From Hippasteria phrygiana (Eukaryota > Echinodermata > Asteroidea > Valvatida > Goniasteridae): a stretch of 64,000 bases of DNA. The stretch spans positions 496,001 through 560,000 of the forward strand of contig JAZGUH010000207.1 of NCBI GenBank assembly GCA_037893225.1, given 5' to 3'. Positions 45,197 to 56,769 of the stretch are shown here, piece after piece. The stretch's first letter is position 1, and each line of letters starts with the position of its first letter. The notes under the pieces were generated by a model, which ran no database searches, had not been told where the DNA came from, and worked only from the letters and a program-made list of their open reading frames with translations. Both the position numbers and the translations under genes were made by a program.

Positions 45197-45970
45197 CGAC
45201 ATCTCCAGTGCCTATACATACAACCTGGGCACGAGCAGCAGAGACTGCACTGTTAGTATTACTAGTGCCTAATACATGTACCTAAATGTAGATTTTTCCC
45301 AAAAGTTTTAAAGCTGTTTTCTGCTTTTGACTTTTATATTTTTCTATTTCTACAATATTAGTCTTTCCTGCAAATAATTACCATCTAAAAGCAGGGTCCG
45401 GCTAAGTCCGGGATCCGACTTTTACCAACTATTTTGTAAAACTATAATGACAATTACTGCACACCATGTGCCATGAATTCACAGGATGCTTGAGACTATT
45501 ATTTACTTACAGTCAACTAAGATATTTCATAACAATTCAGTAGTTTATTTGTTTTTTGATGTTTGCAAATGTTGTATAAGTCCACCGAACACAAATCTAT
45601 GCTGTAGCTCGATCGCATACCTTTCTATTAGGCCTACTCCTAGCCTGCAGGTTTTTCAGCTCGAAAACCGCAAAATACAGACCGAATTCGAGAAATTATA
45701 GCAAATTGTATGCCCGTGTACATTTCCAATGGACTTAGAGCCTCGCCTCACTGCATGCGTGCAGGAATTTCAATTAGTGACCTCGTTTATTCCGCCGGTT
45801 TATGCTATTTTCTAATTGTGTCATTAAGCTAATTTATGCATATAAATATTCAAATTTTGCAATGGTCCTTGACAAACAGGAATTAGGGGCCGACGATACA
45901 TATGCAATGTGAAACTCTTCAGACGCCATTGGCAGCGGACATACTTTTCCATTGTTTTCCCCATTGTTCT

Positions 45971-46139
45971 GCACGATATGGGACAGAGGGAACCCCCCTC
46001 TTTTGTGTTGGTCATTGTGTTCCCGGAATCTCAGGAATTCTTTTCAGATGTCTAGGGGGGATGCGTTAGGTAACAATAGTATGGAGTGTGTATAGGGTAT
46101 AGGGACAAAATGGGGGTACCCCTCTGCCCCATATCGTGC
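45971..46139. mobile_element. MITE of the GCACGATATGGGGCAGAG family
   Basis: GCACGATATGGGACAGAGGG to CCTCTGCCCCATATCGTGC, 169 bases, opposite orientation to the copy at 17872. Confidence 0.92.
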
Positions 46140-46154
46140 TGGGTATAACTGATT

Positions 46155-46345
46155 ACGCTGTACCGGCAAGCTAGTTGGTCGAGTGGTTAAGACGTCTGCA
46201 CTAGTAAGCAGGAGGTCGTGGGCTCGAGTCCACCCGAAAAACCCTTTTATTTTTTTTCCACGGGCTCTCGAAAGCACTGAGCATACAGTGCTAAATACCG
46301 GACACTGCGTCGGGAAAGGACAAACAATATCTCTTCTAACTTACA
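46155..46345 (+). mobile_element. tRNA-derived SINE, Leu/Ser-like head
   Basis: TTGGTCGAGTGGTTAAGACG...GGTCGTGGGCTCGAGTCC is a type II tRNA-like head. It is followed by AGTGCTAAATAC and TACATCATCCCCGACGCAAA. A copy is at 46870. Confidence 0.78.
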
Positions 46346-46744
46346 TCATCCCCGACGCAAATTCCATCTTCACTCAGTCTAATTTGGTTCCCTACAAAAA
46401 TTCGTATACACAGGACAAAACTGTTGAGTCATGCGGCACTGTCGACTTCCGGTACGTTTTTACAGTAATTAGTTAATTCACGTCTTCCATTCATAAATGA
46501 ATGGGGAAAAAACATATAACATGTCATATACAGGAATTCGCCGACGCCATTTTTACAGTGGTACCGCGCTCGCGCGCGTGCAGGCTGCCCGCGTTCTTTA
46601 ATTTGATTCGCCTGCGCATTTTGGCAAGTTGTAAACACCCTGTTGGTCGAAGCTGCGTCGAGCGCGTGCGTCTAACACTCACGCGAGCGCCTCGCCACCG
46701 CAGTAAATGCTTCTAAATTTGGTCGCCGGATTAGTCCATAGAAC

Positions 46745-46855
46745 TATTGGTGGATGGAACGCGCGCGTATTACACGCGCGACAATTCCACCAATTATTCC
46801 CACCGTTTTCATTATCGTCTTCGTTATCGTGTCCAGTGTGACCGGCCCTTTTAAT
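46745..46855. repeat. Dispersed repeat with GCGCGCGTATTACACGCGCG core
   Basis: GGTGGATGGAACGCGCGCGT and CAGTGTGACCGGCCCTT are also found, with the first part inverted, at 50435-50550. The TCGTTATCGT motif is amplified in the second copy. Confidence 0.65.
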
Positions 46856-46869
46856 AAATTCCGTCTTCA

Positions 46870-47060
46870 CACTGATTACGCTGTACCGGCAAGCTAGTCG
46901 GTCGAGTGGTCAAGATGTCTGCACTAGTAAACAGGAGGTCGTGGGTTCGAGTCCGCCCGCACGACCCTTTGATCGTTTACAGTGCTAAATACACTACGTC
47001 GAGAAAGGGCTATTCTCTTTTAATCTACATCATCCCCGACGCAAATTGGTCCATCTTCAC
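46870..47060 (+). mobile_element. tRNA-derived SINE, second copy
   Basis: GATTACGCTGTACCGGCAAG precedes GTCGGTCGAGTGGTCAAG...GGTTCGAGTCC, then GCTAAATAC and CATCATCCCCGACGCAAA as in the 46155 copy. Even the flank after it (TTCACTCAGTCTAATTTGG) is shared, so the repeated unit is longer than the SINE head. Confidence 0.78.
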
Positions 47061-47839
47061 TCAGTCTAATTTGGTTCCCTATAAAAATGCGTACACAGGA
47101 CAAAACTCTCGAGTGATGCGGAAACTGTCGACTTCCGGTACTTTACAGTAATTAGTTAATTCACGTCTGCCATTCATATATGAACGGGAAAAAACACATA
47201 GTAAGCAGAACATTTCATATAGAACGGGGTGGGGGGGGGGGGGGGGGGGGGTGGCCGGGGGTGGCCATTTTTGTGAGTGTAGTTGTGATGGTAAGTGTAG
47301 AGTTTGAGTGTAGTTTTGTATTGTATCCCATTGTATCAGTATTTCTAACAGTATTTGTGTGAATGGTTCTCATCTGAAACTAAGCTTAATTAACGAATCT
47401 ACAAATGTAAGAAAAATGCATTAAATAATTATAACATTCCTGTGAAAATGACAAAGAAACAAATATATACACGCTGTAATTACTTCGGCAATGAACAGAA
47501 TGATGCTGAAGGCGCAACAATTCAAACTATACAACTGTAGAGTGCGCCTCGCAATAAATTTAAGGAAAACAAAATTAAATTTACAGTTAAGCAAAAAAGA
47601 AGAAAGATAAATAATGAATACTGCACAGAACATAATTATAATATAAGATGCAAATAATGTACATGGAGGTGGTATGAAGTTATGAACAACGCAAGCATAA
47701 TTCTAAGTCGTCACATAGGCGACCAGACCCCTCACTGGTGTCACGTGAATATATGACTTCCTGAAAATCCGACTTGTTGGTTATACTGCACATGCTCAGT
47801 CGGCCACGTACATCAAAACAATGAGAAACATAGGGGCGA

Positions 47840-47905
47840 GGATGAGGATTAGGGTAAAACAAATAGGGTTAGGGTTGGGGTTTAGGGTTTGGGTTGGGAA
47901 GCGGT
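47840..47905. repeat. Short telomere-like stretch
   Basis: TAGGGTTAGGGTTGGGGTTT followed by AGGGTTTGGGTTGGG: degenerate TTAGGG-type units in unique surroundings. Too short for an internal telomere. Confidence 0.6.
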
Positions 47906-48065
47906 TAAAGGTTATGGAATTGTCACAAATTATTATGTTCATTAGAAAAGCAGACTTTTGTTGCAATAGATCATGATTAATAGGTCGGATATTCATGGAG
48001 TCGGACATTCACTGTGACACCAAGTTTGTGTAGGCCTACGCTGGCCGGCGGAGAAGCCACGAAAT

Positions 48066-48410
48066 GCATAAGGCTAATCGAACGCTGCGGTGTATTCGCC
48101 TAGGAATTCTGGGCACATTAAGGTTAAAGGTCGTTTGGTGGCAAGAACTTTATATAAACAAAATGTAAAATGTAAACACAGGCTCACTGTCGTCTGCTCT
48201 GCCGGCAAAATGGAGAGACGGCGATCGAATTATTCGCAATTTGCACACAGTCCAGTCTAGTCGCCAACTGTTGTGAATGTCAGGAAAATACACTCATTGC
48301 TTTCCAATTTTACACTTCTTAAAGTTCCCGCCCTCAAACGACCTTTGACCTTAATTTTCCCAGAATGCGAATATACCGCAGCATTCGATTAGCCTCATTT
48401 CGTAGATTCC
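48066..48410. mobile_element. Foldback element, GCTAATCGAACGCTGCGGT ends
   Basis: Left GGCTAATCGAACGCTGCGGT and AAGGTCGTTTG and right CAAACGACCTTTGACC and CCGCAGCATTCGATTAGCC are inverted. A relative fills 49757-50377 inside the DUF3431 pseudogene. Confidence 0.8.
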
Positions 48411-48615
48411 CCCGAGGTATAACCCCGTGTTTTAATTATAAGCTAATCGAACACAACCTATGTATTGCACGACAAGTAAACCTTTGGTATAAGGACCGGC
48501 TGGTCAAATTAGCATTACCGACAACAACCCAGCCGCTCCGAATAATGACTCTCTTCCGGGTTGGAGTGGTCATTCAAAAACGAGATTGCCTTTTGGTAGA
48601 AACTCATCGGGAGCC

Positions 48616-49351
48616 ATATGATGCACGGTATGGGGCAGCGGGAACCCCCCTCTTTTGTGTTTGTCATGTGTTCCCGGAATCTCAGGAATTCTTTTCAGAA
48701 CAGTCTGGAGAGTGTTAGGCACAAAAGGGGGGTACCCCTCTGCCCCATATCGTGCAATATGAAGCACGATATGGGGGAAAAGGGAACCCCCTCTTTTTGT
48801 TGGTCATTGTGTTGAATGCGTTCCCGGAATCTCAGGAATTCTATTCAGAAATCTAGGGGGATGTGTTAGATAACAATAATCTGGAGTGTGCTTTGGGTAC
48901 GTATAGGGATAAAAAGGGGGGGGGGGGGGTGCCCTTTCCCCCATATCGTGCAGGGTATCTATCGGGTATACCTAGCACGATATGGGGCAGAGGGGTACCC
49001 CCCTTTTGTCCCTATACCCTATCCACTCTCCAGACTATTGTTACCTAACACATCCCCCCTAGACATCTGAAAAGAATTCCAGAGATTCCGGGAACACAAT
49101 GACCAACACAAAAGGGGGGGGGGGGGGTCCCTCTGCCCCATATCGTGCATCATATGCTATCGGGTATACCCAGCACGATATGGGGCAGAGGGTACCCCCT
49201 TTTTGTCCCTATACCCTATACACTCTCCAGACTATTGTTACCTAACACATCCCCCCCTAGAGATCTGAAAAGAATTCCTGAGATTCCGGAAACACAATGA
49301 CCAACACAAAAGAGGGGGGTTCCCTCTGCCCCATATCGTGCATCATATGCT
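48616..49351. mobile_element. Cluster of four MITEs inserted as one block
   Basis: Four GCACGATATGGGG-family copies (48623-48755 minus-like, 48764-48951 minus-like, 48975-49148 plus-like, 49173-49341 plus-like) lie end to end. The block is flanked by the direct repeat ATCGGGAGCC (48606-48615, 49352-49361), a likely target duplication within the pseudogene. Confidence 0.88.
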
Positions 49352-49756
49352 ATCGGGAGCCGCTGATCTTCCCTGGTTCCTGACAAGCAGCCCGAAAAAC
49401 ATCTGTGAATTAACGTGGGAGGTGGGGTACCGAACAAGGTGGTATAACATTTGCTTAGGGTTAGGTTTGCTTTACGCAGTTTGCCGGTATCCATAGCAAC
49501 CGCCCACCTGCCAATGTGGTGAATACGCCCTCATCAGCTGCCGAAGGACTTATTTTTTGATGCCTTGTAACGTTAGAAGTTATTTTGCTTGGCGTTCACG
49601 ACGTAGTCGAGAAGCAGAAAGGTTTATCCTAGAGCGGCGGCCCGTGCCCCTGGAGAAACACTGTCAAATTTGCGAGATTGTCGTAGTTAAGTATGACGTG
49701 GATAGTGGTCTCGACCCACGTTCGGCAACTTTTCCCACTTGTATAGACATTGGTTG

Positions 49757-50377
49757 CGTTCGATTAGGTTACACTTAAAAACACGGGGTTACACTTAAAA
49801 ACACGGGGCTACACCGCAGGACGGCCACGAAATGAGGCTATTATCGAACGCTGCGGTGTATTCGCCAAAGTATTCTGGGAAAATTAAGGTCAAAGGTCGT
49901 TTGGGTCGGGAACTTAAGTGTAAAATGTTAATTAACAGGCTCATTATCTGTTCTGCCGACAAAATCGTGACCATCATGGCAGATATAATTATAAAAATTC
50001 ACAATTTGCAGTCTTATCGCCAACTGTTATCAGGAAAATACACTCTTTGCTTTCCAATTTGTGTCATAATCTGTACGTTCGAATTCGAGTTCCCCGCCAT
50101 GTTTACTTTTTCAGCTAGCCGGTGAAGTCATTAGGCCACACCAGAGACCCGCTCGCCAGCTGGGGTAGTGGTGGTTGACACCGGGGGAGACACGAGTATC
50201 ACTCGCCCTACAAATAGGGCTGTAAATGGTTCTTTTTTTTAACTTCTGGCTTGTTACTGTCGGTAAAAAGCCAGAAGTTAAAAAAGGAACCATTTACAGC
50301 CCTATTTGTAGGGCTAGAGTATCACGTGATGACTAATCGAACGGTCTTGTGTAAGTGTGTAAGCTAATCGAACGCAC
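49757..50377. mobile_element. Foldback element in the DUF3431 pseudogene
   Basis: CGTTCGATTAGGTTACACTT at the left and GTGTAAGCTAATCGAACG at the right are inverted. The interior repeats TTACACTTAAAAACACGGGG twice and includes the hairpin at 50205-50311. Confidence 0.78.
50205..50311. repeat. Hairpin with about 45-base arms
   Basis: TACAAATAGGGCTGTAAATG and AACTTCTGGCTT are mirrored by AAGCCAGAAGTT and CATTTACAGCCCTATTTGTA around a short loop (GTTACTGTCGGTA). Confidence 0.9.
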
Positions 50378-50582
50378 CCAAAGAAGGGCGGTCCCTTGTC
50401 ACGCCCCTTGTGGTAAACGTGACTGAAGCGGCATTGATTAGTGGAATTGTCGTGCGTGTAATACGCGCGCGTTCTATCCACCAGTAGGGAGCGTATATTC
50501 GCATCGTTTTCGTTATCGTTATCGTTATCGTGGCCAGTGTGACCGGCCCTTAAAGGCGATGTTTTGCATTTGAATGCTCATC

Positions 50583-51270
50583 TATTGTGGCCCTGAAGGG
50601 ACATCACACATTTGCGATGTCGCACACATCGCAAATTTCTGCGCAGCTTTCAGCGATATCGCACATTTAACCGCACATTTAATCGCACATTTAATCGCAC
50701 ATTTTATCGCACATTTGCAGATTTCGGGCGCGGATTCAGCTCAGCCGTAGATTCAGCTGCAGATTCAAAATCTTGAACGTATCAAGTAAAGAGGTGGTCA
50801 ACAAAGTGTACTTTTTATACCATTTTTCTTTTATTTCATCAACAAAATGTTCGAGTTTTTAGCAAAATTATTCCTTTTTTAAGCAGTCTATAACGAATAT
50901 ATTCTGCATGCTCAAAATTTAGAGAAGACAGACTACGTTCACTAACTAGCTTCTAATTAAAGGGCTAATGAGAACTTTTAATTCAAAAGTGCAGAAAACT
51001 GCATTTTGTTGACGGCACTGCCGCTGTACCCTCGCATACTTCCCCCAAAGTGGATTCTTATTGCAAATTTTGCTAAAACTTTACATATTGTGTTGATGGA
51101 ACCCACAAAAAACTTGTATTTTACTTGATACGTTTGAGATTTTGAATCTCCGGCTAAATCCACGGCCGAAATCCACAAAGAAATGTGCGATAAAATGTGC
51201 GACATTGCAAATATCTGCGCAGAAATCTGCGATAAAATGTGCGATAAAATGTGCGACATATCGCAGAAAT
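50583..51270. mobile_element. Long inverted-repeat element with ATCGCACATTTA arrays
   Basis: TGTGGCCCTGAAGGGACATC begins the left end. Then come tandem ATCGCACATTTA-type units (50650-50715) and AATCTTGAACGTATCAAGTA. On the right are the inverses TACTTGATACGTTTGAGATT and GATAAAATGTGCGA units (51180-51265). The centre (50790-51110) has no coding signal. Confidence 0.83.
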
Positions 51271-51664
51271 AAAGTTTATTCCATGAAAATGTATCTTTCA
51301 TGTGGTGTACGAATGAAAGTCACAACTGCTAAAATAGCAAAGTTACTTCTGTTTTTTCTTCTGGCCCACTTTATCAAACAGGAAAGTTGTTTGTCACATG
51401 AACCAATGGTACTCCATACACAACTGTACAGGGAAACTTCGGATACAGTTTTCTCAAAATATTGTAATGGCGACACATTAATTTGATAGCACCATTGGAA
51501 AGATCCGAACATGCCGTTTCTGTTGGTATAAAGATCATGTACGGACAGCGAAAAACATTTTTGTAAGCACTGCAGTTCGGTGAATATTTTGTTTGTTTGT
51601 TTGGATACTCTAGTGTTATGTGGTTTCCTTGTCGAGTATTAAAACTCGACATTAAAAGGAAAGG

Positions 51665-52033
51665 GTTAACCCTCTTCCCAAATCCTCCAAAATCCTCTTT
51701 GCAAAATGGAGGAATTTGGAGGATTGAGGGCACTTGGAAGTTGATGCATTGGAGGATTTTGCAGGATTGAGGTTACTAGGGGTTTTTGCCCCTGCAGGAA
51801 TATCGAGGATCCAGGTTATCAGGCTCAATGTGATACATGAGGATTTTGGAGGATTGAGGTTACTAGGGGCATGCAAAAAACACCTAGAGGATTTTGGAGG
51901 ATTCATGCTATGATCCCCATAAGAGGATTTTGGAGGATTCAGGTTATATGGAGTTTTAACACTTTGAAATCAGAGGATGTTGGAGGATTCAGGTTACATG
52001 CGGGAAAAATGATGTAGGGAGTTAGGGTTAAAC
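51665..52033. mobile_element. TTAA-flanked GGAGGATTTTGGAGGATT element
   Basis: Starts at GGGTTAACCC and ends at GTTAGGGTTAAAC, with seven to eight GGAGGATTTTGGAGGATT units spaced by unique text (AGGTTACTAGGGG repeated). Same family as 5312 and 58493. Confidence 0.78.
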
Positions 52034-53295
52034 AAGTAAATCATAAAAAATACTCCATTTTCTAAGGTACACCGCACAAGTACACAAGAAGGACAAGCAA
52101 GACACTGACATCCAACCTTGTATAATTGTTGTCTTTCTTCTTAATGCAAGAATTAATTAATACTTTCTCAACATCATCAACCTCCATTACGACAACATAG
52201 TTTCAAAAATACAATGTACCTGAAAGGTGCAACTTGAAAATTTAAATACTATAGAAAAGCAGAGTTTTAAGTTTGTTTAAATAATTCTATTTTGAAAAGC
52301 CACAAAATTATTTGTTTCTCCTTTTATAATACGGCTTCCAAAATTTCCACTATAAATTCTTCACTCACTTAATATTGTTAATAACTAAAGCAAATATTTC
52401 AACTCGGGTCACTGATCGAAAACAATCATCGATAGGGAAATAAGACTGCCAGAAACACACCATGGTAAATTGGCTTCTAATTTTAAAAATTACAATAATT
52501 TGGTTCCTTTCTGAAGAAAAAAAAACAGACTGTGAGCACGGAAATTTTCTTGGCAAAGCATTTGACTATACAATATGAAGCGGCCACTGAGATGCATTTT
52601 TTATAGTCTGGTTCCCGGTCCTGATGATTCCCCGACGACTAAATCTTAGGTCCGGTAGTACCCATGGTTTAAAATTAAAATAGATCATGATGTGCAGTGT
52701 TAGTCCGAGTGACGTCAGTGGCAAGGGGGCATCATTCAAATAAAAAAAATCTTGCAAAATCCGGTCCGTTTTTTAGTTTTTATGTAAAATTGATAATTCA
52801 AATTCCAGGATCTGTAAACGGGCCTGTATGACAGACATTTTTGTTACTGCGAAGATCAACGTAACAAGCCGAATGTTACCGAAAACAAGTTCTGAAAACT
52901 TGACATTTTCGGAAACGGGAGGAATTCCTCCCGTTTTCGCACGTGACATTGGCGGCTACCGGACCTTATATCAGAAATAGTAGGAATAGTTTGGTCTGGG
53001 AACCAGAATACAATTTTTGTGACTTCAATGGACCTACAAAGAAATGACGTCACACCGTGTTTACCTCGTTCCATTCCTGCAGCCAGGTGTGGCCGGCACA
53101 TGCACACTGTGGTATCATGGCATGGATTTCAGTACATACAAGATGAGGTCATTCAATTTCTGCCCGTTTTTTCGACAAACACCAAGACTACGTTTTTCAA
53201 ACTCATCAGCAAACTATGGTTTCCTTTAGGTTCCTATTACGAAATAAAAATAATCCTCAAATTAAGCATTAGAATGTACATTCCGTCGGAGGAAT
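52034..53295. other. No gene recognised; inverted CGGGAGGAATTCCTCCCG
   Basis: Non-coding by eye. A palindrome GAAACGGGAGGAATTCCTCC(CGTTTTC) lies at about 52911-52938. 53180-53310 is the uninterrupted relative of the repeat split at 24482. Confidence 0.55.
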
Positions 53296-53299
53296 CACA

Positions 53300-53615
53300 T
53301 ACTACGCTGTGGAGTGCTGTGGCCTCGTGGCTTAGTGTACCGAACTCGAGATTTCGGTGATACTGCAGATTGTGGGTTCGAGACCGGCTGGGGTCATGGT
53401 GCGTGTGTCCTTGAGCAAAGGCACTTTGTCACAAGTTGCTTCTCTTCACCCAGGAGTAAATGGGTACCTGTGAGGGCAGTGATGGTTATGTGTTTGATTA
53501 GCCCATGTGCACTTAACTTGCTGTTATACTCCCCAAGGAGTTGAGAAGGCTTCAGGAAAGATTAATGGGCCTGATGCGCAGGGGTAATAATATTGTAAGC
53601 GCTGTGATATAGTTT
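53300..53615 (+). mobile_element. tRNA-derived SINE, near full length
   Basis: Head GTGGCCTCGTGGCTTAGTG...TGGGTTCGAGACCGGC. Body CCTTGAGCAAAGGCACTTTG and CACCCAGGAGTAAATGGGTA. 3' end AGCGCTGTGATATAG. About 315 bases. Confidence 0.82.
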
Positions 53616-53989
53616 ACTATTTGAGCGTTCTTAAATGCCGATACGCCGTGGTCATGTTTCCGCACGTCCCACTTGGCAGATGCAGCAGACACGGTGTGAC
53701 ATTTCTTCGTACGCCCATTAACGCGCAAAGCAATCGGTTTCAGAAATGAAAATAAAAGTTGTACAAAGTAATGCACTTCAGATATTACCCCCAAAAAGTG
53801 GAAAGTGGATGGATAGTCACAAATGGAGAAACCTGGAGAACCTTTATGGATGTCAATTCTAAATCAAAGTATTTCAATCGATAAATCAAACAGGATAAAC
53901 ACACAATTTACCTGTACTTGAAACACAGCTTGAACACGCATCAAGACGCAAAACTTTGTATGCACATGGAAGCAGTGTTAATATTTCTG

Positions 53990-55000
53990 AAGCCAATGAT
54001 CACTTTTGCTATTCATATCAAAGGAGCAAACACTAACTCAAACAACTGGCCACACAGAACAGGTGGCCTTTAAAAATGGCGGCCTTTGAAAATGGTGGCC
54101 TGTGTATTCTCATGCATCCGTAAAAGCACGTCGACAGATTGGCAATGGACTAGTGGCCAAAAATGTCTCTGCAGAGCTTTTCTTTGGACCGTTAGTGGTT
54201 GGCTACAATAAACACGTGGCCTGTGAAACTGGATGCCACAATAGTTAAGGTGGCCTGTTTGGCCACAAAGGGCGTCTTGTATTGTGGCTAGGTATTGGAG
54301 CACTTGCCAACCCGCAAAATTGTTCATGGTGGGGTGGCATGTGAGCAAATTCAGCCGTATAAAAGCAGGTAAAATTGATAGCAGAAATGCAATCCCGAGG
54401 GGGGGGGGAACTGAATGCTGGCCATAATGACCTTGAATTGTGGCCTGCTTTTTTGATGGCCCATGTTTCAGTAGCCATAAGCTAACGTCCCTAAGGTGTA
54501 TAAAGCTGACATTGAACATGAAGCTAAAATGACAACATTGTGCACGTGTGTTGTGGGCAGCATTTCTGTGGCTGCCACGATGAGTTAGCGGCCTCTGAAG
54601 GCCAGTTTGAGGAGTTAGCGGCTACTAAAGGCCAGTTTGAGCAGTGAGATGGCCTGCGATTTCCATAGACATAAACAGATCTGACAGTACGAACAATCGA
54701 CACAGGCTACACAGGCTAAAATCACTATTTTGCATGAGTGTAGTTCATGTTCTGCTACAATGAATGAGTGGCCTGTATGAACTTAAGGCCACTTTGTCTA
54801 AGTGGCCAGGACCTGTATTTCTACATCCATAAATACAATCCAAACCGTGTGAAAACTGACTCCGGAACACTAAAATAACCATAATTTTGCATTGCGTTGT
54901 ACAGCATTTTATTGGCTGCCACAATAAGAGGCCTCCAAAAACTGAAGGCCAGTTTAAGCAGTATGTGTTCCCAACTGGCCCCAAAAATGAGTTTGATGAC
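53990..55000. repeat. TGGCC-rich dispersed sequence
   Basis: GGTGGCCT/GGCCAGTTTGA motifs recur about 25 times, for example the doubled GAGGAGTTAGCGGC and AAAGGCCAGTTTGAGCAG (54597-54650). Frames through it are not protein-like. Confidence 0.6.
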
Positions 55001-56255
55001 GACAGCTTCGCACCAGTTAGAGCTCATCATTCAACTGCAAACCGCTCACAATGCATGTGAGAAAAAAATGCCTCCTGTGTGAAATGCGTTGACAAATACA
55101 AATATCACGCAAACTCAATAACCCAGCTTGAGTCAACAGATGAAACACAGCAACTGGGCACCAGTGAAAGTGACTACCAACCAATGCTGGTTTTAGATGA
55201 CCAATTAGGAAAACGGCAACGGGTGCGTCACTGTGGCAACAACCGTCTCCCAGTCTTGCACTTGGCTCCATGCCAAAAATTTGACAATTCCCAACAGAAA
55301 GAGTTCTTTTTATGTATGCCGCGTTTCCGAGGATGCCAGCAGATCTCGACAAGCCAGCTGTGATTTGATAATCGAGTTAGACTCGCGTGTGACGTGTGCT
55401 ATTGGTTAATTATCTTGGCCAGGGATTGTGCATCTCCCGTGTTCAGTCTGGGCCTTGGGAGGTCGCCGAACATTTCCGTGCCGTCTTGAACGCTGAGCGA
55501 CAACGCCTTCATGCTGGCGACCATGTTATTGGGCTCGGGCATTGGTACCTGCAGAGAGAAATGCATTGTATTTTTCATTGTTTCTTCAATGATAACGTCT
55601 GGCTATTCGCAGGGGGGGGGGGGGGGGGGGGGGACGACACACTAACCATGCACTTTCAACACTTGCCATGTACAGTCTGCAGGTTTTGACACAATGTGTG
55701 GAAAACATGGCAGATTATTGATCACATAGCTTCCACTCCAAATTTTCTGCATTTACCCTTGAGTATGAGTATTCCAGTCCTTAACCAGTTCGCGTCAGAT
55801 GACATGTATACACGCAAAGGTTTTGTGGTATTCGGGACGGATGACTGATAAACACACACTCGAGCGAGGCCGGAAATATCTGTCACCGACCCGCTCATAG
55901 CGAGCGAGGCCAGAAATATCATGGTGTGCTACCCGCAGATTACGGCCTGACTCCGCCTGAACCCGGCTGCCATCGAGGTTCGTGAAAAATAATCCTGCGT
56001 CTGGGTCCGGTGAATGTCAAAATAATCCCGGTGTGAACTGGTTGAAAGACTTGTCAAGCACTGCATTGAGAATATATTTGAATCAACTGGAGACTGTAAA
56101 AAAGAGCAATGGCACCGTACGGACGTAATTTGGCCTTGCCGGGGGGACGTTGCTGCAGTACTCGTACAAAGAAACCTCCAGAGGGCTCAGCCACGAGAAC
56201 CATGGGTGGCACACTCAAATTGTGAGTCACCGGGATAAGTAATCGAGTCAGTTAC

Positions 56256-56410
56256 CTTATCATCTTCCTCTTCGTCTTCGAGCGAGAGTTTGGCTTCCTT
56301 GTTCCACATCGGCATGGAGATGGGCACCGAGGTGGCGAAATTCTGGGGTCCGGAGGTGTGATTGCGGCTGGACATGACCTGGGTCAAGTGGTCATCCGTC
56401 AAGGAGTTAT
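56256..56410 (-). CDS. AKT1S1: PRAS40 (AKT1S1) homologue, exon with mTORC1-site region
   Basis: A 155-base minus-strand exon after CTCTCTCCCACCAG and before GTAACTGAC. It completes D (G + AT) and reads NSLTDDHLTQVMSSRNHTSG, then FATSVPISMPMW, then LSLEDEEEDDK. The FATSVPISMPMW stretch corresponds to the human AKSLPVSVPVW segment of PRAS40, which binds raptor and holds the mTORC1-phosphorylated Ser183; that Ser is kept. An acidic run follows, as in PRAS40. PRAS40 is a cytosolic Akt substrate and inhibitor of mTORC1. The exon ends in phase 0. The expected C-terminal exon with the Akt-site Thr and a DF motif was not found downstream. Confidence 0.85.
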
Positions 56411-56769
56411 CTGGTGGGAGAGAGGGGGGAGGATTGATGTGAGCTGCGTCTCGGACAGCAGGGGGGAGGGACCGTGAAGAGAAGGAGGAGAAAAGAGGAA
56501 GGTAAAGAAGAGAGACATGAAGTCCAAGGATGCATAGAGACACAGCAGGAGATAACCAGAGTTTCCAATGCCTAACACTGCTTTAGTTAAAGTCCTACGA
56601 AATGCAAATCATTCGCAAAGATATTGTGCACAAATATCAACGCTTCTGAACTATGTAAGCATGAACAAATTTCCTTTTGCGACTTGAAATGAGAATTAAG
56701 TGTTCTTTTTACTATTCAAAACGTTCAAGCCGTTACCTGACATGTAAGGGCGCTATTGCTATGATGTCA

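Larger units (their letters stand above)
48510..50440 (-). pseudogene. Broken second copy of the DUF3431 gene
   Basis: Three separated pieces resemble the intact gene at 22640-23190, in the same order. They are 48510-48615, 49352-49755 and 50384-50435. Examples: GGTCATTCAAAAACGAGATT matches GGTCGCTCAGAAACGAGATG; the minus-strand peptide CYTTLFGTPPP matches FYTTLFGTPPP; and CGTGCCCCTGGAGAAACACT matches CGTGCCCCTGCAGGAAAACG. The pieces are separated by a 736-base MITE cluster and by a 620-base foldback, and carry small frameshifts. The remainder of the domain's N-terminal part is not evident. No intact frame remains. Confidence 0.85.

Noticed and set aside
47840..47905. Interstitial telomere or chromosome end
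   Set aside because: Only about three degenerate TTAGGG-like units in unique sequence.
54070..54519. 149-residue minus-strand open frame
   Set aside because: Lies in the TGGCC-rich repeat, competing frames are open, and no family motif or splice signals were seen.
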